Assembly: GCF_900116405.1 (NCBI RefSeq)
Contig: NZ_FPAQ01000001.1
Location: 82,293-146,292 of the forward strand
DNA from: Halomonas saccharevitans
GTDB taxonomy: Bacteria; Pseudomonadota; Gammaproteobacteria; Pseudomonadales; Halomonadaceae
DNA length: 64,000 nucleotides
Direction: 5' to 3'
Below the pieces are notes generated by a model that worked only from the letters and a program-made list of their open reading frames with translations, had not been told where the DNA came from and made no database searches. Position 1 is the stretch's first letter. Each line of letters opens with the position of its first letter. Both the position numbers and the translations under genes were made by a program. This document shows, in pieces, positions 19,682 to 28,175 of the stretch.

Positions 19682-21004
19682 ATGAGCGAATCCCCCACTG
19701 TCGCCGTCGACATCGCCCGGCTGTCGACCGAGCAGGACGACTTCGATGCCCGCCTGGATCACCTGCTGGCCTGGGAGGGCGTCTCCGATGCCGCGATTCA
19801 GCAACGCGTCGACGAGATCCTCGCCGCGGTGAGGGCGCAGGGCGATGCGGCGCTGATCGAGTACTCCAATCGCTTCGACCGCCTTGCCGTGACCTCCATG
19901 GCCGAGCTGACGCTTTGCGAGCCGCGCCTGCGCGAGGCCTACGAGGGCCTGCCGGCGCAGCAGCGCGAGGCGCTCGCGGCGGCCGCTGAGCGCATCCGGG
20001 TCTACCACGAGCATCAGAAGCCGGCCTCCTGGCAGTACACCGAGGCGGACGGCACCGTGCTCGGCCAGCAGGTCACCCCGCTGGATCGCGCCGGCATCTA
20101 CGTGCCGGGCGGTAAGGCGGCCTATCCCTCCTCGGTGCTGATGAACGCCATTCCCGCCCACGTGGCCGGCGTGCGCGAGATCGTTATGGTGGTACCGACC
20201 CCCGACGGGGTGCTCAACGAGCTGGTGCTGGCGGCGGCCTATCTGGCCGGCGTCGATCACGTCTTCACCCTCGGCGGGGCCCAGGCGGTGGCGGCGCTGG
20301 CCTACGGCACCGAGACGGTGCCACGGGTCGACAAGATCGTCGGGCCGGGCAACATCTACGTCGCCACCGCCAAGCGGGCGGTGTTCGGTCAGGTGGGCAT
20401 CGACATGATCGCCGGCCCCTCGGAGATCCTGGTGGTCTCCGACGGCGGCACCGATCCCGACTGGCTGGCCATGGATCTCTTCTCCCAGGCGGAGCACGAC
20501 GAGGATGCCCAGGCGATCCTGGTCAGCTGGGACGAGGCGCACCTGGCGGCGGTGGAGGCCTCTATTGCCCGGCTGCTGCCGACCCTGGAGCGGGCGGAGA
20601 TCGTGCGCGAGTCGCTGTCGCGTCGCGGGGTGCTGATCCGCTGCCGGGATCGCGACGAGGCGGCAACGCTGATCAATCGCATCGCCCCGGAGCACCTCGA
20701 GCTCTCGGTGGCTAACCCGGAGGGCTGGCTTGGTGATGTGCGCCACGCCGGCGCCATCTTCATGGGGCGCTACACCGCCGAGGCGCTGGGCGACTACTGT
20801 GCCGGACCCAACCACGTGCTGCCGACCTCGGGCACGGCGCGCTTCTCCTCGCCGCTGGGAGTCTACGACTTCCAGAAGCGCTCCTCGATCATCCACTGCT
20901 CAGCCGAGGGGGCCGGCGAGCTTGGCAAGATCGCCTCGACCCTGGCCCGGGGCGAATCGCTGACCGCCCACGCGCGCTCCGCGGAGTATCGCCTCAAGCC
21001 TTGA
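19682..21004 (+). CDS. hisD: Histidinol dehydrogenase HisD
   Basis: This 440-residue zinc enzyme oxidises L-histidinol to L-histidine in two NAD+-dependent steps. Family signatures are visible: [35 protein letters not shown] and AGPSEILVV. The base/ligand region [13 protein letters not shown] and the C-terminal [17 protein letters not shown] carry the zinc-binding His and Asp. It follows hisG; the hisC that follows in Pseudomonas is missing here. A strong terminator follows. Confidence 0.97.
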   Translation: MSESPTVAVDIARLSTEQDDFDARLDHLLAWEGVSDAAIQQRVDEILAAVRAQGDAALIEYSNRFDRLAVTSMAELTLCEPRLREAYEGLPAQQREALAAAAERIRVYHEHQKPASWQYTEADGTVLGQQVTPLDRAGIYVPGGKAAYPSSVLMNAIPAHVAGVREIVMVVPTPDGVLNELVLAAAYLAGVDHVFTLGGAQAVAALAYGTETVPRVDKIVGPGNIYVATAKRAVFGQVGIDMIAGPSEILVVSDGGTDPDWLAMDLFSQAEHDEDAQAILVSWDEAHLAAVEASIARLLPTLERAEIVRESLSRRGVLIRCRDRDEAATLINRIAPEHLELSVANPEGWLGDVRHAGAIFMGRYTAEALGDYCAGPNHVLPTSGTARFSSPLGVYDFQKRSSIIHCSAEGAGELGKIASTLARGESLTAHARSAEYRLKP

Positions 21005-21047
21005 AAGGCCGGGCGGCGCCGAGGCGCCGGCCATGCGACCATGCAGA

Positions 21048-21083
21048 GAGGGCCCCGCCATTCGGCGGGGCCCTCGGCGTTTT
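21048..21083 (+). terminator. Intrinsic terminator after hisD
   Basis: GAGGGCCCCGCC (21048-21059) and GGCGGGGCCCTC (21064-21075) form a perfect 12-bp stem with an ATTC loop, followed by GGCGTTTT. It separates hisD from the convergent algW gene. Confidence 0.8.
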
Positions 21084-21119
21084 GGGGCCGCTGGCTCAGG
21101 CGGAACGGGCGCGTCGCCC

Positions 21120-22343
21120 TCAGCGCTGCTCGGGGCGGCGCAGCCTCGGCGTCGGCCGCTCGCCCAGCTCGATGGTCACCTCGCGGCGCTCACCGCCGCG
21201 CACCACCGTCAGCGGCAGGCGGGTGCCGGGCTCCACCGCGGCGATGTCGCTCATGGTCTGTCGGGGATCCAGCACCGGCTCGCCGTCCACCTCCAGCAGC
21301 ACGTCGCCGGGCTGCAGGCCGGCCCGGTCGCCGGGGCCGTCCGGCACCACGCCGGCGATCACCACGCCGATGGGGTTCTTGAGCCCGAAGGAGGCGGCGA
21401 GCTCACGATTGAGCTCCTGAGCCTCGATGCCCATCCAGCCGCGGATGACGCGGCCCTTGACGACCAGCTCCTCGAGGATGCTGCGGGCCAGGTTGGCGGG
21501 GATCGCGAAACCGATACCCTGGGAGCCGCCGGAGCGCGAGAAGATCGCGGTGTTGATGCCGACCAGCGCGCCCTCGGCATTGACCAGGGCGCCACCGGAG
21601 TTGCCGGGATTGATGGCGGCATCGGTCTGGATGAAGTCCTCGTAGGCGTTGAGGCCCAGATGGCTGCGGCCGGTGGCGCTGATGATGCCCATGGTGACCG
21701 TCTGGCCGACCCCAAAGGGGTTGCCGATGGCCAGTGACACGTCGCCGATGGCGATCTGGGTGGTGTCGGTCAGCTCGATCACCGGCAGTGAGTCGAGCTC
21801 GATGCGCAGCACGGCGAGATCGCTCTCCGGGTCGGTGCCGATTACCTCGGCGAGGGTCTCGCGCCCGTCGCGCAGCGCGACCTGGATCTGGTCAGCCCCG
21901 CGGATCACGTGGTGGTTGGTCAGCACGTAGCCGTCCTCGCTGACGATCACCCCGGAGCCGAGGCTCGAGAGCATGCGCTGTCGACGGGGCGTCTCGTCGC
22001 CGAAGAACTGTCGGAAGAAGGGGTCGGACATCAGCGGGTGCTCCTCCCGCTCGACCACTCGGGACGAGTAGACGTTGACGACGGCGGGCGCGGCCCTTGC
22101 CACCGCCTGGGCGTAGCTCACCGGTCCCTGCTGCCTCGTCAGCGGCTCGGCCTGGCGCACCTCGGGGGCGTCGCGGGATTCGGCCGGCTCTTCGGGCGCA
22201 CGCGGGGCGGTCTCATAGGGCGCTGTGGCAGGCGCAGGAGGCGGGGGGCGTCCGATCAGCTGTGGGAAGGCGTTGAGCAGCACGATGGCCCCCAGTACGC
22301 CGATGAGCACGGGCCAGAGGTAGGGGAGCAGGGTGCGTCGCAT
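21120..22343 (-). CDS. algW: Periplasmic serine protease, AlgW/DegS family
   Basis: This 407-residue trypsin-like protease has one N-terminal membrane anchor (LLPYLWPVLIGVLGAIVLL), a Pro-rich linker, and a protease domain with the triad His145 (TNHHVI), Asp175 (ESDLAVL) and Ser249 (GNSGGAL). A single PDZ domain lies at about residues 290-390. One PDZ plus a non-cleaved anchor fits DegS/AlgW, the site-1 protease that cleaves anti-sigma factor MucA/RseA when misfolded outer-membrane proteins appear; DegP/MucD has two PDZ domains. Neighbourhood with hisD and a Nif3-like gene matches P. aeruginosa algW. It is about 50 residues longer than E. coli DegS owing to the linker. The start at 22343 has a poor ribosome-binding site. 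Confidence 0.92.
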   Translation of the reverse strand: MRRTLLPYLWPVLIGVLGAIVLLNAFPQLIGRPPPPAPATAPYETAPRAPEEPAESRDAPEVRQAEPLTRQQGPVSYAQAVARAAPAVVNVYSSRVVEREEHPLMSDPFFRQFFGDETPRRQRMLSSLGSGVIVSEDGYVLTNHHVIRGADQIQVALRDGRETLAEVIGTDPESDLAVLRIELDSLPVIELTDTTQIAIGDVSLAIGNPFGVGQTVTMGIISATGRSHLGLNAYEDFIQTDAAINPGNSGGALVNAEGALVGINTAIFSRSGGSQGIGFAIPANLARSILEELVVKGRVIRGWMGIEAQELNRELAASFGLKNPIGVVIAGVVPDGPGDRAGLQPGDVLLEVDGEPVLDPRQTMSDIAAVEPGTRLPLTVVRGGERREVTIELGERPTPRLRRPEQR

Positions 22344-22394
22344 GCGGCGGGGGTCCTTGTCGACGATGCTGGGTCGCGGGGCATCCGCCCGCTG

Positions 22395-22416
22395 GTTACA
22401 CTGTGCGGATTGTAAC
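22395..22416. promoter_or_regulatory. Inverted repeat GTTACA-N10-TGTAAC between algW and nif3
   Basis: A 6-bp inverted repeat with a 10-bp spacer lies in the 103-bp divergent gap. The right arm overlaps TACAAT on the minus strand (22409-22414), a good -10 for algW. The layout would suit an operator controlling algW, but no regulator is implied by sequence alone. Confidence 0.35.
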
Positions 22417-22446
22417 ATTGCCAACCCGACCGCGCCTGGAGGCCGA

Positions 22447-23208
22447 ATGACGAATCGAGACGACCTAGTCGCCGCCTGTGATCGCCTGCTCGAGCCCGAG
22501 CGTTTCAAGGACTACACCCTGAACGGCCTGCAGGTGGCCGGCCGCGACCGGGTGGCCCGGGTGATGAGTGGCGTGACGGCCTGTCAGGCGCTGCTTGACG
22601 AGGCCGTGGCCTGGCAAGCGGATCTGCTGCTGGTCCATCACGGCTACTTCTGGAAGAACGAGCCGGTCGCCATCACCGGCATGAAGCGCCGACGCCTGGC
22701 GACGCTGCTGGCCCATGACATCAACCTGCTGGCCTACCACCTGCCGCTGGACGCCCACCGCGAGCTTGGCAATAACGCCGAGCTCGGCCGACGGCTGGGG
22801 TTCACCGTCACCGGCTGCGCCGACGGCGCGCTCGGCGAGGGGCTGGTATGGCTCGGCGAGCCGTCGCCCGGACTCGATGCCCTGGGCCTGGCACGCAAGG
22901 TGGGCGATTGCCTGGGGCGCGAGCCGCTGCTGATCGAGGCGCCGGGTGGCGGCGAGATCCGGCGGGTCGCCTGGTGCACCGGCGGCGCTCAGGACATGAT
23001 CGCGACCGCCGTCGAGGCCGGCGCCGACGCTTTCATTTCCGGGGAGATCTCCGAGCGCACCACCCACCTGGCCCGCGAGATGGGTATTCACTATTTGGCG
23101 GCGGGCCACCATGCCACCGAGCGCTACGGGGTGCAGGCGCTGGGCGAGCGGTTGGCCGCAGAGTTCGCTGTCGAGTACCGCTTCGTCGATATCGATAATC
23201 CGGCCTGA
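22447..23208 (+). CDS. Nif3-like dinuclear metal centre hexameric protein (YbgI family)
   Basis: This 253-residue protein begins MTNRDDLVAACDRLLEPERF and contains LLVHHGYFWKNE, the paired-His metal-binding motif, and a C-terminal AGHHATERYGVQALGERLA that completes the dinuclear site. Family members form hexameric toroids; some are annotated as GTP cyclohydrolase type 1-like, but the function is not settled. The ATG at 22447 follows GGAGG. In Pseudomonas the same gene is also adjacent to algW. Confidence 0.9.
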   Translation: MTNRDDLVAACDRLLEPERFKDYTLNGLQVAGRDRVARVMSGVTACQALLDEAVAWQADLLLVHHGYFWKNEPVAITGMKRRRLATLLAHDINLLAYHLPLDAHRELGNNAELGRRLGFTVTGCADGALGEGLVWLGEPSPGLDALGLARKVGDCLGREPLLIEAPGGGEIRRVAWCTGGAQDMIATAVEAGADAFISGEISERTTHLAREMGIHYLAAGHHATERYGVQALGERLAAEFAVEYRFVDIDNPA

Positions 23209-23220
23209 TCGAAATGACGA

Positions 23221-23243
23221 CGCCCCGGCAGTGGGCCGGGGCG
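23221..23243. terminator. Hairpin between nif3-like gene and zapG
   Basis: CGCCCCGGC (23221-23229) and GCCGGGGCG (23235-23243) form a 9-bp stem in the convergent gap. No T-run follows in either direction, so termination would be weak or factor-assisted. Confidence 0.45.
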
Positions 23244-23288
23244 TAGGCGGGTGTCCGTTGCCGAGGTGCGCGACGAGCGCGCGTCGGC

Positions 23289-23735
23289 TCAGTAGCGCGG
23301 CGGCTGCGGAGCCTCGCTGTCGTTGGCCTGCTTCAGGCCGAAGTCCTCGGAGAGGGTGCCGCGGTTGCCGTCGGCGTAGTCGCGAGGCACGGCCGGTTCG
23401 GTGGCCTCATCTTTGGCGGGCGCGGGGGTGGCGGCGTCCATGGCCTGGCGGCGCAGCGAGGGGGCGCCTAGGGTGGTGCTGGCCGACGCGGCCTCCTGCT
23501 CGAGGCTCTGGCTCTCCCGGCGCAGGCCCTCGGCCAGCTGGCCGATACGCTCCAGGCTGTCGCCCAGGCCATCCTTGAGTTCGGCAAGTGTCCGCTCACG
23601 CTCGGCGAGGCGCTGGCGCAACCGTTGAGTGTTGCCGGCGCTGGCGTTGAGCAGGTGGTAGCCCAGCGCCCCGATCCCGATGCCGGCCAGCAGGCAAGCG
23701 GCGGCCAGTACCCAGCTGATGTTGGTCTCATCCAC
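23289..23735 (-). CDS. zapG: Z-ring associated protein ZapG-like (YhcB, DUF1043)
   Basis: This 148-residue protein has one N-terminal transmembrane helix (ISWVLAAACLLAGIGIGALGYHLL), then a coiled coil (QRLRQRLAERERTLAELKD) and a disordered Ala/Pro-rich C-terminus. This is the architecture of YhcB/ZapG, an inner-membrane protein affecting cell-envelope coordination and division. Its position near algW and divergent from zapE agrees with other gammaproteobacteria. Similarity is mainly in the first 80 residues, hence the slightly lower confidence. Confidence 0.85.
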   Translation of the reverse strand: MDETNISWVLAAACLLAGIGIGALGYHLLNASAGNTQRLRQRLAERERTLAELKDGLGDSLERIGQLAEGLRRESQSLEQEAASASTTLGAPSLRRQAMDAATPAPAKDEATEPAVPRDYADGNRGTLSEDFGLKQANDSEAPQPPRY

Positions 23736-23884
23736 GTTGTACGTCTCCCTGGAGCAATGGCCCTGGCGTGGGGGCCGCCGGGGCCGTCGTGAGGCCGCTT
23801 CTGGCCGGGGATTCCATTATAGGGGCGAGCCCGTGTGCCGGGTCAATGCGGGCGAGTGCGCATGCTAACGACCGACGGGATGCG

Positions 23885-23890
23885 TATAAT
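23885..23890 (+). promoter_or_regulatory. Candidate -10 box for zapE
   Basis: A perfect TATAAT lies 40 nt upstream of the zapE start codon, in the divergent gap with zapG. No clear -35 hexamer is present 16-18 bp upstream. Confidence 0.45.
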
Positions 23891-23930
23891 GCTCATCCCC
23901 ATGCCCGAGGACAGGCCATCAGGAAACCCC

Positions 23931-25106
23931 ATGAGCGAGCCGCACCCCCCCAAGGCCCACCGCGAGTCGCCGATGACTCGCTACCGTGCCGATCTAAAGC
24001 GCCGTGATTTTCAGCACGATGCCGCCCAGGAGCAGGCGGTGGCGCACCTGCAGCGCCTCTATGACGACCTGGTGGCCACCCCGCCCTCGCGGGTGGCTCC
24101 ACCCAAGCGCGGCGGTGGGCTTGCCTCGCGGGTGGCGGGGCTGTTCGGGCGGGGCAGGAGCGACGCGCCCGCCGAGCCGGCGCTGCCTGCCGTCAACGGG
24201 CTCTACTTCTGGGGCGGCGTGGGGCGCGGCAAGACCTACCTGATGGACACCTTCTTCGAGACGCTGCCCTTTCCCGAGAAGATGCGCACCCATTTCCACC
24301 GCTTCATGCAGCGGGTGCACAACGAGCTCGAGCACTACAAGGGCGAGAAGAATCCGCTCGCGCTGATCGCCGCCAAGTTCGCCGCCGAGGTGCGGGTGAT
24401 CTGCTTCGACGAGTTCTTCGTCAAGGACATCACCGATGCGATGATTCTGGCCAACCTGCTCGAATCGCTCTTCGAACACGGCGTGGTGCTGGTGGCGACC
24501 TCCAACATCGTTCCCGGGGAACTCTACAAGGATGGTCTGCAGCGGGCGCGCTTCCTGCCGGCCATCGACCTGCTCGAGCGTCACTGCGAGGTGGTCAACG
24601 TCGACTCGGGCGTCGATTACCGGCTGCGCGTGCTGGAGCGCGCCGAGATCTTCCACGCCCCGCTCGATGCGGAGGCCGAGACGCAGCTCGCCCGCAGCTT
24701 TCGCGAGATCGCCGGTCACGAGGGCGAGGAGGGCGCGCCCATCGAGATCAATCACCGCGTGCTGCATACCCGCCGGCTACACGACGACGTGGTGTGGTTC
24801 GAGTTCAGCGAGCTCTGCGACGGGCCGCGCAGCCAGAACGACTACATCGAACTGGCGCGGGAATTCCACAGCGTGCTGGTCTCCAATGTCACCCGCATGA
24901 GCGGGGCCACCGATGATCGCACGCGGCGCTTCATCAACATGGTCGACGAGTTCTACGACCGCGGCGTCAAGCTGCTGATGTCCGCCGAGGTGCCGGCCGA
25001 GGAGCTCTATCGCGACGGGCGCCTGGAGTTCGAGTTCCAGCGCACGCTCTCACGCCTGCAGGAGATGCAGTCCCACGATTACCTGGCGCTGCCCCACAAG
25101 CCTTGA
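23931..25106 (+). CDS. zapE: Cell division protein ZapE (AFG1-like ATPase)
   Basis: This 391-residue AAA-type ATPase has Walker [13 protein letters not shown], Walker [19 protein letters not shown] and sensor region [19 protein letters not shown], all characteristic of the AFG1/ZapE family. ZapE associates with the Z-ring late in constriction and destabilises FtsZ polymers in an ATP-dependent way. The start is the ATG at 23931 with AGGA 5 nt upstream; the longer open frame would run into the promoter region. It has a basic, Gly-rich insertion near residues 55-80 that is not typical of E. coli ZapE. Confidence 0.95.
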   Translation: MSEPHPPKAHRESPMTRYRADLKRRDFQHDAAQEQAVAHLQRLYDDLVATPPSRVAPPKRGGGLASRVAGLFGRGRSDAPAEPALPAVNGLYFWGGVGRGKTYLMDTFFETLPFPEKMRTHFHRFMQRVHNELEHYKGEKNPLALIAAKFAAEVRVICFDEFFVKDITDAMILANLLESLFEHGVVLVATSNIVPGELYKDGLQRARFLPAIDLLERHCEVVNVDSGVDYRLRVLERAEIFHAPLDAEAETQLARSFREIAGHEGEEGAPIEINHRVLHTRRLHDDVVWFEFSELCDGPRSQNDYIELAREFHSVLVSNVTRMSGATDDRTRRFINMVDEFYDRGVKLLMSAEVPAEELYRDGRLEFEFQRTLSRLQEMQSHDYLALPHKP

Positions 25107-25150
25107 CCCGCAAGCGCTGACGCCCCTTCCCCTCTGGGGCGCGGGTCGTG

Positions 25151-25272
25151 TAGAATGCGCGCTCGCTCGACCGTTGCGTCGTCCCTCGGGGCGGGCAACC
25201 AAGAAGAATAGGGACGGTTCGATGCCGGCCATCCGGCAACAGAACCCAATACATCCTAATGGTGATTCACCC
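25151..25272 (+). promoter_or_regulatory. rplM-rpsI promoter (-10) and structured leader
   Basis: TAGAAT (25151-25156) is a plausible -10 box in the 166-bp gap before rplM, leaving a leader of about 110 nt. Within it, CGACCGT and CGTCCC can pair with the downstream GGGACGGTTCG, giving a long imperfect hairpin. In E. coli the rplM-rpsI operon is autoregulated by L13 through its leader, so this region is the natural candidate for such a site; the structure was judged by eye. Confidence 0.45.
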
Positions 25273-25701
25273 ATGAAGACGTTCACTGCCAAGCCGCAGT
25301 CCGTCCAGCGCGACTGGTTCGTCGTCGACGCTGCGGACAAGACACTCGGTCGTCTGGCCACCGAGATCGCTCGCCGCCTGCGTGGCAAGCACAAGCCGGA
25401 ATTCACCCCGCATGTCGATACCGGCGACTACATCGTCGTGATCAATGCCGAGAAGGTGAAGGTCACCGGCAACAAGGTCAACGCCAAGACCTACTACCGC
25501 CACACCGGTTATCCGGGCGGTCTGCGCTCCATGAATTTCGAGAAGATGATCGCCCACGCACCGGAGCGTGTCATCGAGTCCGCCGTCAAGGGAATGCTGC
25601 CGAAGGGTCCCCTGGGTCGTGCCATGTACTCGAAGCTCAAGGTCTACGCCGGCACCGAGCATCCGCACGCTGCCCAGCAGCCGCAAGAACTGAACATCTG
25701 A
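25273..25701 (+). CDS. rplM: 50S ribosomal protein L13
   Basis: This 142-residue protein begins [20 protein letters not shown] and includes the L13 signature [18 protein letters not shown]. The length is identical to E. coli L13. It is the first gene of the conserved rplM-rpsI operon, with rpsI 13 bp downstream. In-frame codons upstream (from 25174) belong to the leader. Confidence 0.99.
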   Translation: MKTFTAKPQSVQRDWFVVDAADKTLGRLATEIARRLRGKHKPEFTPHVDTGDYIVVINAEKVKVTGNKVNAKTYYRHTGYPGGLRSMNFEKMIAHAPERVIESAVKGMLPKGPLGRAMYSKLKVYAGTEHPHAAQQPQELNI

Positions 25702-25714
25702 GGGAGTCTTCGCC

Positions 25715-26104
25715 ATGACACAGCAGTATTACGGTACCGGGCGCCGCAAGACCTCTACCGCGCGCGTCTTTCTGAAGCCGGGCACCGGCAAGATCACCGT
25801 CAACAGCCGTGAGCTGGACCAGTACTTCGGTCGCGTCACCGGCCGCATGGTGGTTCGTCAGCCTCTCGAGTTGACCGAGACCCTCGGCCAGTTCGACGTC
25901 TACGTCACCGTCAAGGGCGGCGGCGGCAGCGCCCAGGCCGGCGCCATTCGTCACGGCATCACCCGTGCCCTGATGGAGTACAACGAGGACTTCCGCGGTC
26001 AGCTGCGCGAAGCCGGGTACGTCACGCGTGACGCCCGTAAGGTCGAGCGTAAGAAGATCGGCCTGCGCAAGGCGCGCCGTCGTCCGCAGTTCTCCAAGCG
26101 CTGA
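25715..26104 (+). CDS. rpsI: 30S ribosomal protein S9
   Basis: This 129-residue protein begins [20 protein letters not shown], contains the S9 signature [19 protein letters not shown], and ends with the basic tail [12 protein letters not shown], whose terminal Ser-Lys-Arg contacts P-site tRNA. GGGAG precedes the start. A clear terminator follows. Confidence 0.99.
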   Translation: MTQQYYGTGRRKTSTARVFLKPGTGKITVNSRELDQYFGRVTGRMVVRQPLELTETLGQFDVYVTVKGGGGSAQAGAIRHGITRALMEYNEDFRGQLREAGYVTRDARKVERKKIGLRKARRRPQFSKR

Positions 26105-26127
26105 TACGCACGTATTGCCGCTCGAAT

Positions 26128-26162
26128 ACGCCCAGGTCCTGCGACCTGGGCGTTTCTTGTTT
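26128..26162 (+). terminator. Intrinsic terminator after rpsI
   Basis: ACGCCCAGGTC (26128-26138) and GACCTGGGCGT (26143-26153) form a perfect 11-bp stem with a CTGC loop, followed by TTCTTGTTT. It separates the ribosomal operon from petABC. Confidence 0.85.
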
Positions 26163-26211
26163 CGGATCAAGAATTTGTCGCCGGTTTGCTCCGAGGGCAG
26201 GGAACCTTTCC

Positions 26212-26240
26212 TTGTGCGGGGCGACGCGATTTTTTAAGAT
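26212..26240 (+). promoter_or_regulatory. Sigma-70 promoter for petABC
   Basis: TTGTGC (26212-26217) and TAAGAT (26235-26240) are separated by exactly 17 bp, placing the start near 26247, about 76 nt before petA. It lies just downstream of the rpsI terminator. Confidence 0.6.
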
Positions 26241-26322
26241 AGTGCGCATTTGATATCCGTGGTCGCGGGGGATTCACTGCCCGTGATGGAACAGCGGGTA
26301 AGTCGATGGGAGAAATCTGAAA

Positions 26323-26916
26323 ATGGCAGATAACGGCGTAAACAAGGGTCGGCGCCGTTTCCTCGTAGGTGCCACCACCGTCGTGGGTGCGGTGGGTGCC
26401 GTCGGGGTTGCGGTCCCCTTTGTAGCTTCCTGGCAGCCGAGCGCCAGGGCGAGAGCCGCGGGTGCGCCCGTGCAGGCAGACGTGTCGAAGCTCGAACCCG
26501 GGCAGCGCATGACGGTCGAATGGCGTGGCAAGCCGGTGTGGATCCTCAATCGCTCGTCGGAGATGATCGAGCGAACCGAGGCAATCGATCCCTCGGAGCT
26601 GGCGGATCCGGACTCCAGCGTGCCGCAGCAGCCGGCCTACGTGGAGGGAACGCTGCGCTCCATCAAGCCTGAGATCGGCGTGCTGATCGGCATCTGCACC
26701 CATCTGGGCTGCTCGCCGGTGTTCCGGCCGGAGCCTGGCAGCGTCGACGTCGGAGACTGGCCCGGCGGCTTCTTCTGCCCCTGCCACGGCTCACGCTTTG
26801 ACCTGGCAGGTCGCGTGTTCGCCAACGTGCCGGCGCCGACCAACCTCGAAGTGCCACCTTACCGCTTCGACAGCGATGTATTGATCACTGTCGGCGAAGA
26901 TGAGGAGTCTGCCTGA
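26323..26916 (+). CDS. petA: Ubiquinol-cytochrome c reductase iron-sulfur subunit (Rieske)
   Basis: This 197-residue Rieske protein has an N-terminal Tat-type anchor (KGRRRFLVGATTVVGAVGAV), which is retained as the membrane helix. The two cluster-binding loops are CTHLGCSPVF and FCPCHGSRFD, giving two Cys and two His ligands plus a disulfide pair. It transfers electrons from ubiquinol to cytochrome c1 in complex III. GGGAG precedes the ATG and the stop overlaps the petB start (TGATG). Confidence 0.98.
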   Translation: MADNGVNKGRRRFLVGATTVVGAVGAVGVAVPFVASWQPSARARAAGAPVQADVSKLEPGQRMTVEWRGKPVWILNRSSEMIERTEAIDPSELADPDSSVPQQPAYVEGTLRSIKPEIGVLIGICTHLGCSPVFRPEPGSVDVGDWPGGFFCPCHGSRFDLAGRVFANVPAPTNLEVPPYRFDSDVLITVGEDEESA

Positions 26917-28175
26917 TGGGTAATCCTAACAAGGCCAAGGCGGAGCGCGGCTTCATGCGCTGGGTCGACGACCGCTTCCCCGCCACTCAGATGTGGGAAG
27001 AACACCTGGCCAAGTACTACGCGCCGAAGAACTTCAACTTCTGGTACTTCTTCGGTTCGCTGGCCCTGCTGGTGCTGGTCAACCAGATCCTGACCGGTGT
27101 CTGGCTGACCATGAGCTACAACCCCTCCGCCGAGGGCGCCTTCGCCTCGGTCGAGTACATCATGCGCGATGTGGAATGGGGCTGGCTGATCCGCTACATG
27201 CACTCCACCGGCGCCTCGGCCTTCTTCGTCGTGGTCTATCTGCACATGTTCCGCGGCCTGCTCTATGGTTCCTACAAGGCGCCCCGCGAGCTGGTGTGGA
27301 TCTTCGGCATGACCATCTACCTGGCGCTCATGGCCGAAGCCTTCATGGGCTACCTGCTGCCCTGGGGCCAGATGTCCTACTGGGGTGCCCAGGTCATCAT
27401 CTCGCTGTTCTCTGCCATTCCGGCCATCGGCCCGGACCTGGCGCAGTGGGTGCGCGGTGACTTCCTGATCTCCGGCATCACCCTGAACCGCTTCTTCGCC
27501 CTGCACGTGGTGGCGCTGCCCATCGTGATTCTGGCGCTGGTGGTGCTGCACATCATCGCCCTGCACGAGGTCGGCTCCAACAACCCCGACGGCATCGACA
27601 TCAAGAAGAAGAAGGACGAGACCGGCAAGCCGCTTGACGGCATTCCCTTCCATCCGTACTACACGGTGAAGGATATCGTCGGCGTGGCGGTGTTCCTGTT
27701 CGTCTTCGCGGTGGTGATCTTTTACTTCCCGGAAGGCGGCGGCTACTTCATCGAGAAGCCCAACTTCGAGCCGGCCAACCCGCTGAAGACGCCGGACCAT
27801 ATCGCGCCGGTGTGGTACTTCACGCCCTTCTACGCGATGCTGCGGGCGATCACCTTCAGCCTGTTCGGTCTCGACGCCAAGTTCCTGGGGGTCATCGTGA
27901 TGGGGGGGGCGATCGCCATCCTGTTCGTGCTTCCCTGGCTGGACAAGAGCCCGGTGCGCTCCATGCGTTACAAGGGGTGGATCTCCAAGGTGATGCTGCT
28001 GCTGTTCGCCATCAGCTTCGTGATCCTCGGCGTGCTCGGCGTGCTGCCGACCACCGAGACCCGGACCCTGGTCGCCCAGCTGTGCACCGCGCTCTACTTC
28101 GCCTTCTTCCTGCTGATGCCGATCTACACCCGGCTGGAGAAGACCAAACCCGTTCCGGAAAGGGTGACTGGCTAA
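26916..28175 (+). CDS. petB: Cytochrome b subunit of the bc1 complex
   Basis: This 419-residue membrane protein has eight or more hydrophobic helices. Haem ligands are visible as paired histidines: GWLIRYMHSTGASAFFVVVY with LHMFRGL, and RFFALHVVALPIVILALVVL with HIIALHE. The Qo-site region reads PVWYFTPFYAML, where many bacteria have PEWY; a Val in place of the Glu is worth noting, though variants occur in gammaproteobacteria. It lies in petABC and overlaps the petC start by one base. Confidence 0.98.
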   Translation: MGNPNKAKAERGFMRWVDDRFPATQMWEEHLAKYYAPKNFNFWYFFGSLALLVLVNQILTGVWLTMSYNPSAEGAFASVEYIMRDVEWGWLIRYMHSTGASAFFVVVYLHMFRGLLYGSYKAPRELVWIFGMTIYLALMAEAFMGYLLPWGQMSYWGAQVIISLFSAIPAIGPDLAQWVRGDFLISGITLNRFFALHVVALPIVILALVVLHIIALHEVGSNNPDGIDIKKKKDETGKPLDGIPFHPYYTVKDIVGVAVFLFVFAVVIFYFPEGGGYFIEKPNFEPANPLKTPDHIAPVWYFTPFYAMLRAITFSLFGLDAKFLGVIVMGGAIAILFVLPWLDKSPVRSMRYKGWISKVMLLLFAISFVILGVLGVLPTTETRTLVAQLCTALYFAFFLLMPIYTRLEKTKPVPERVTG

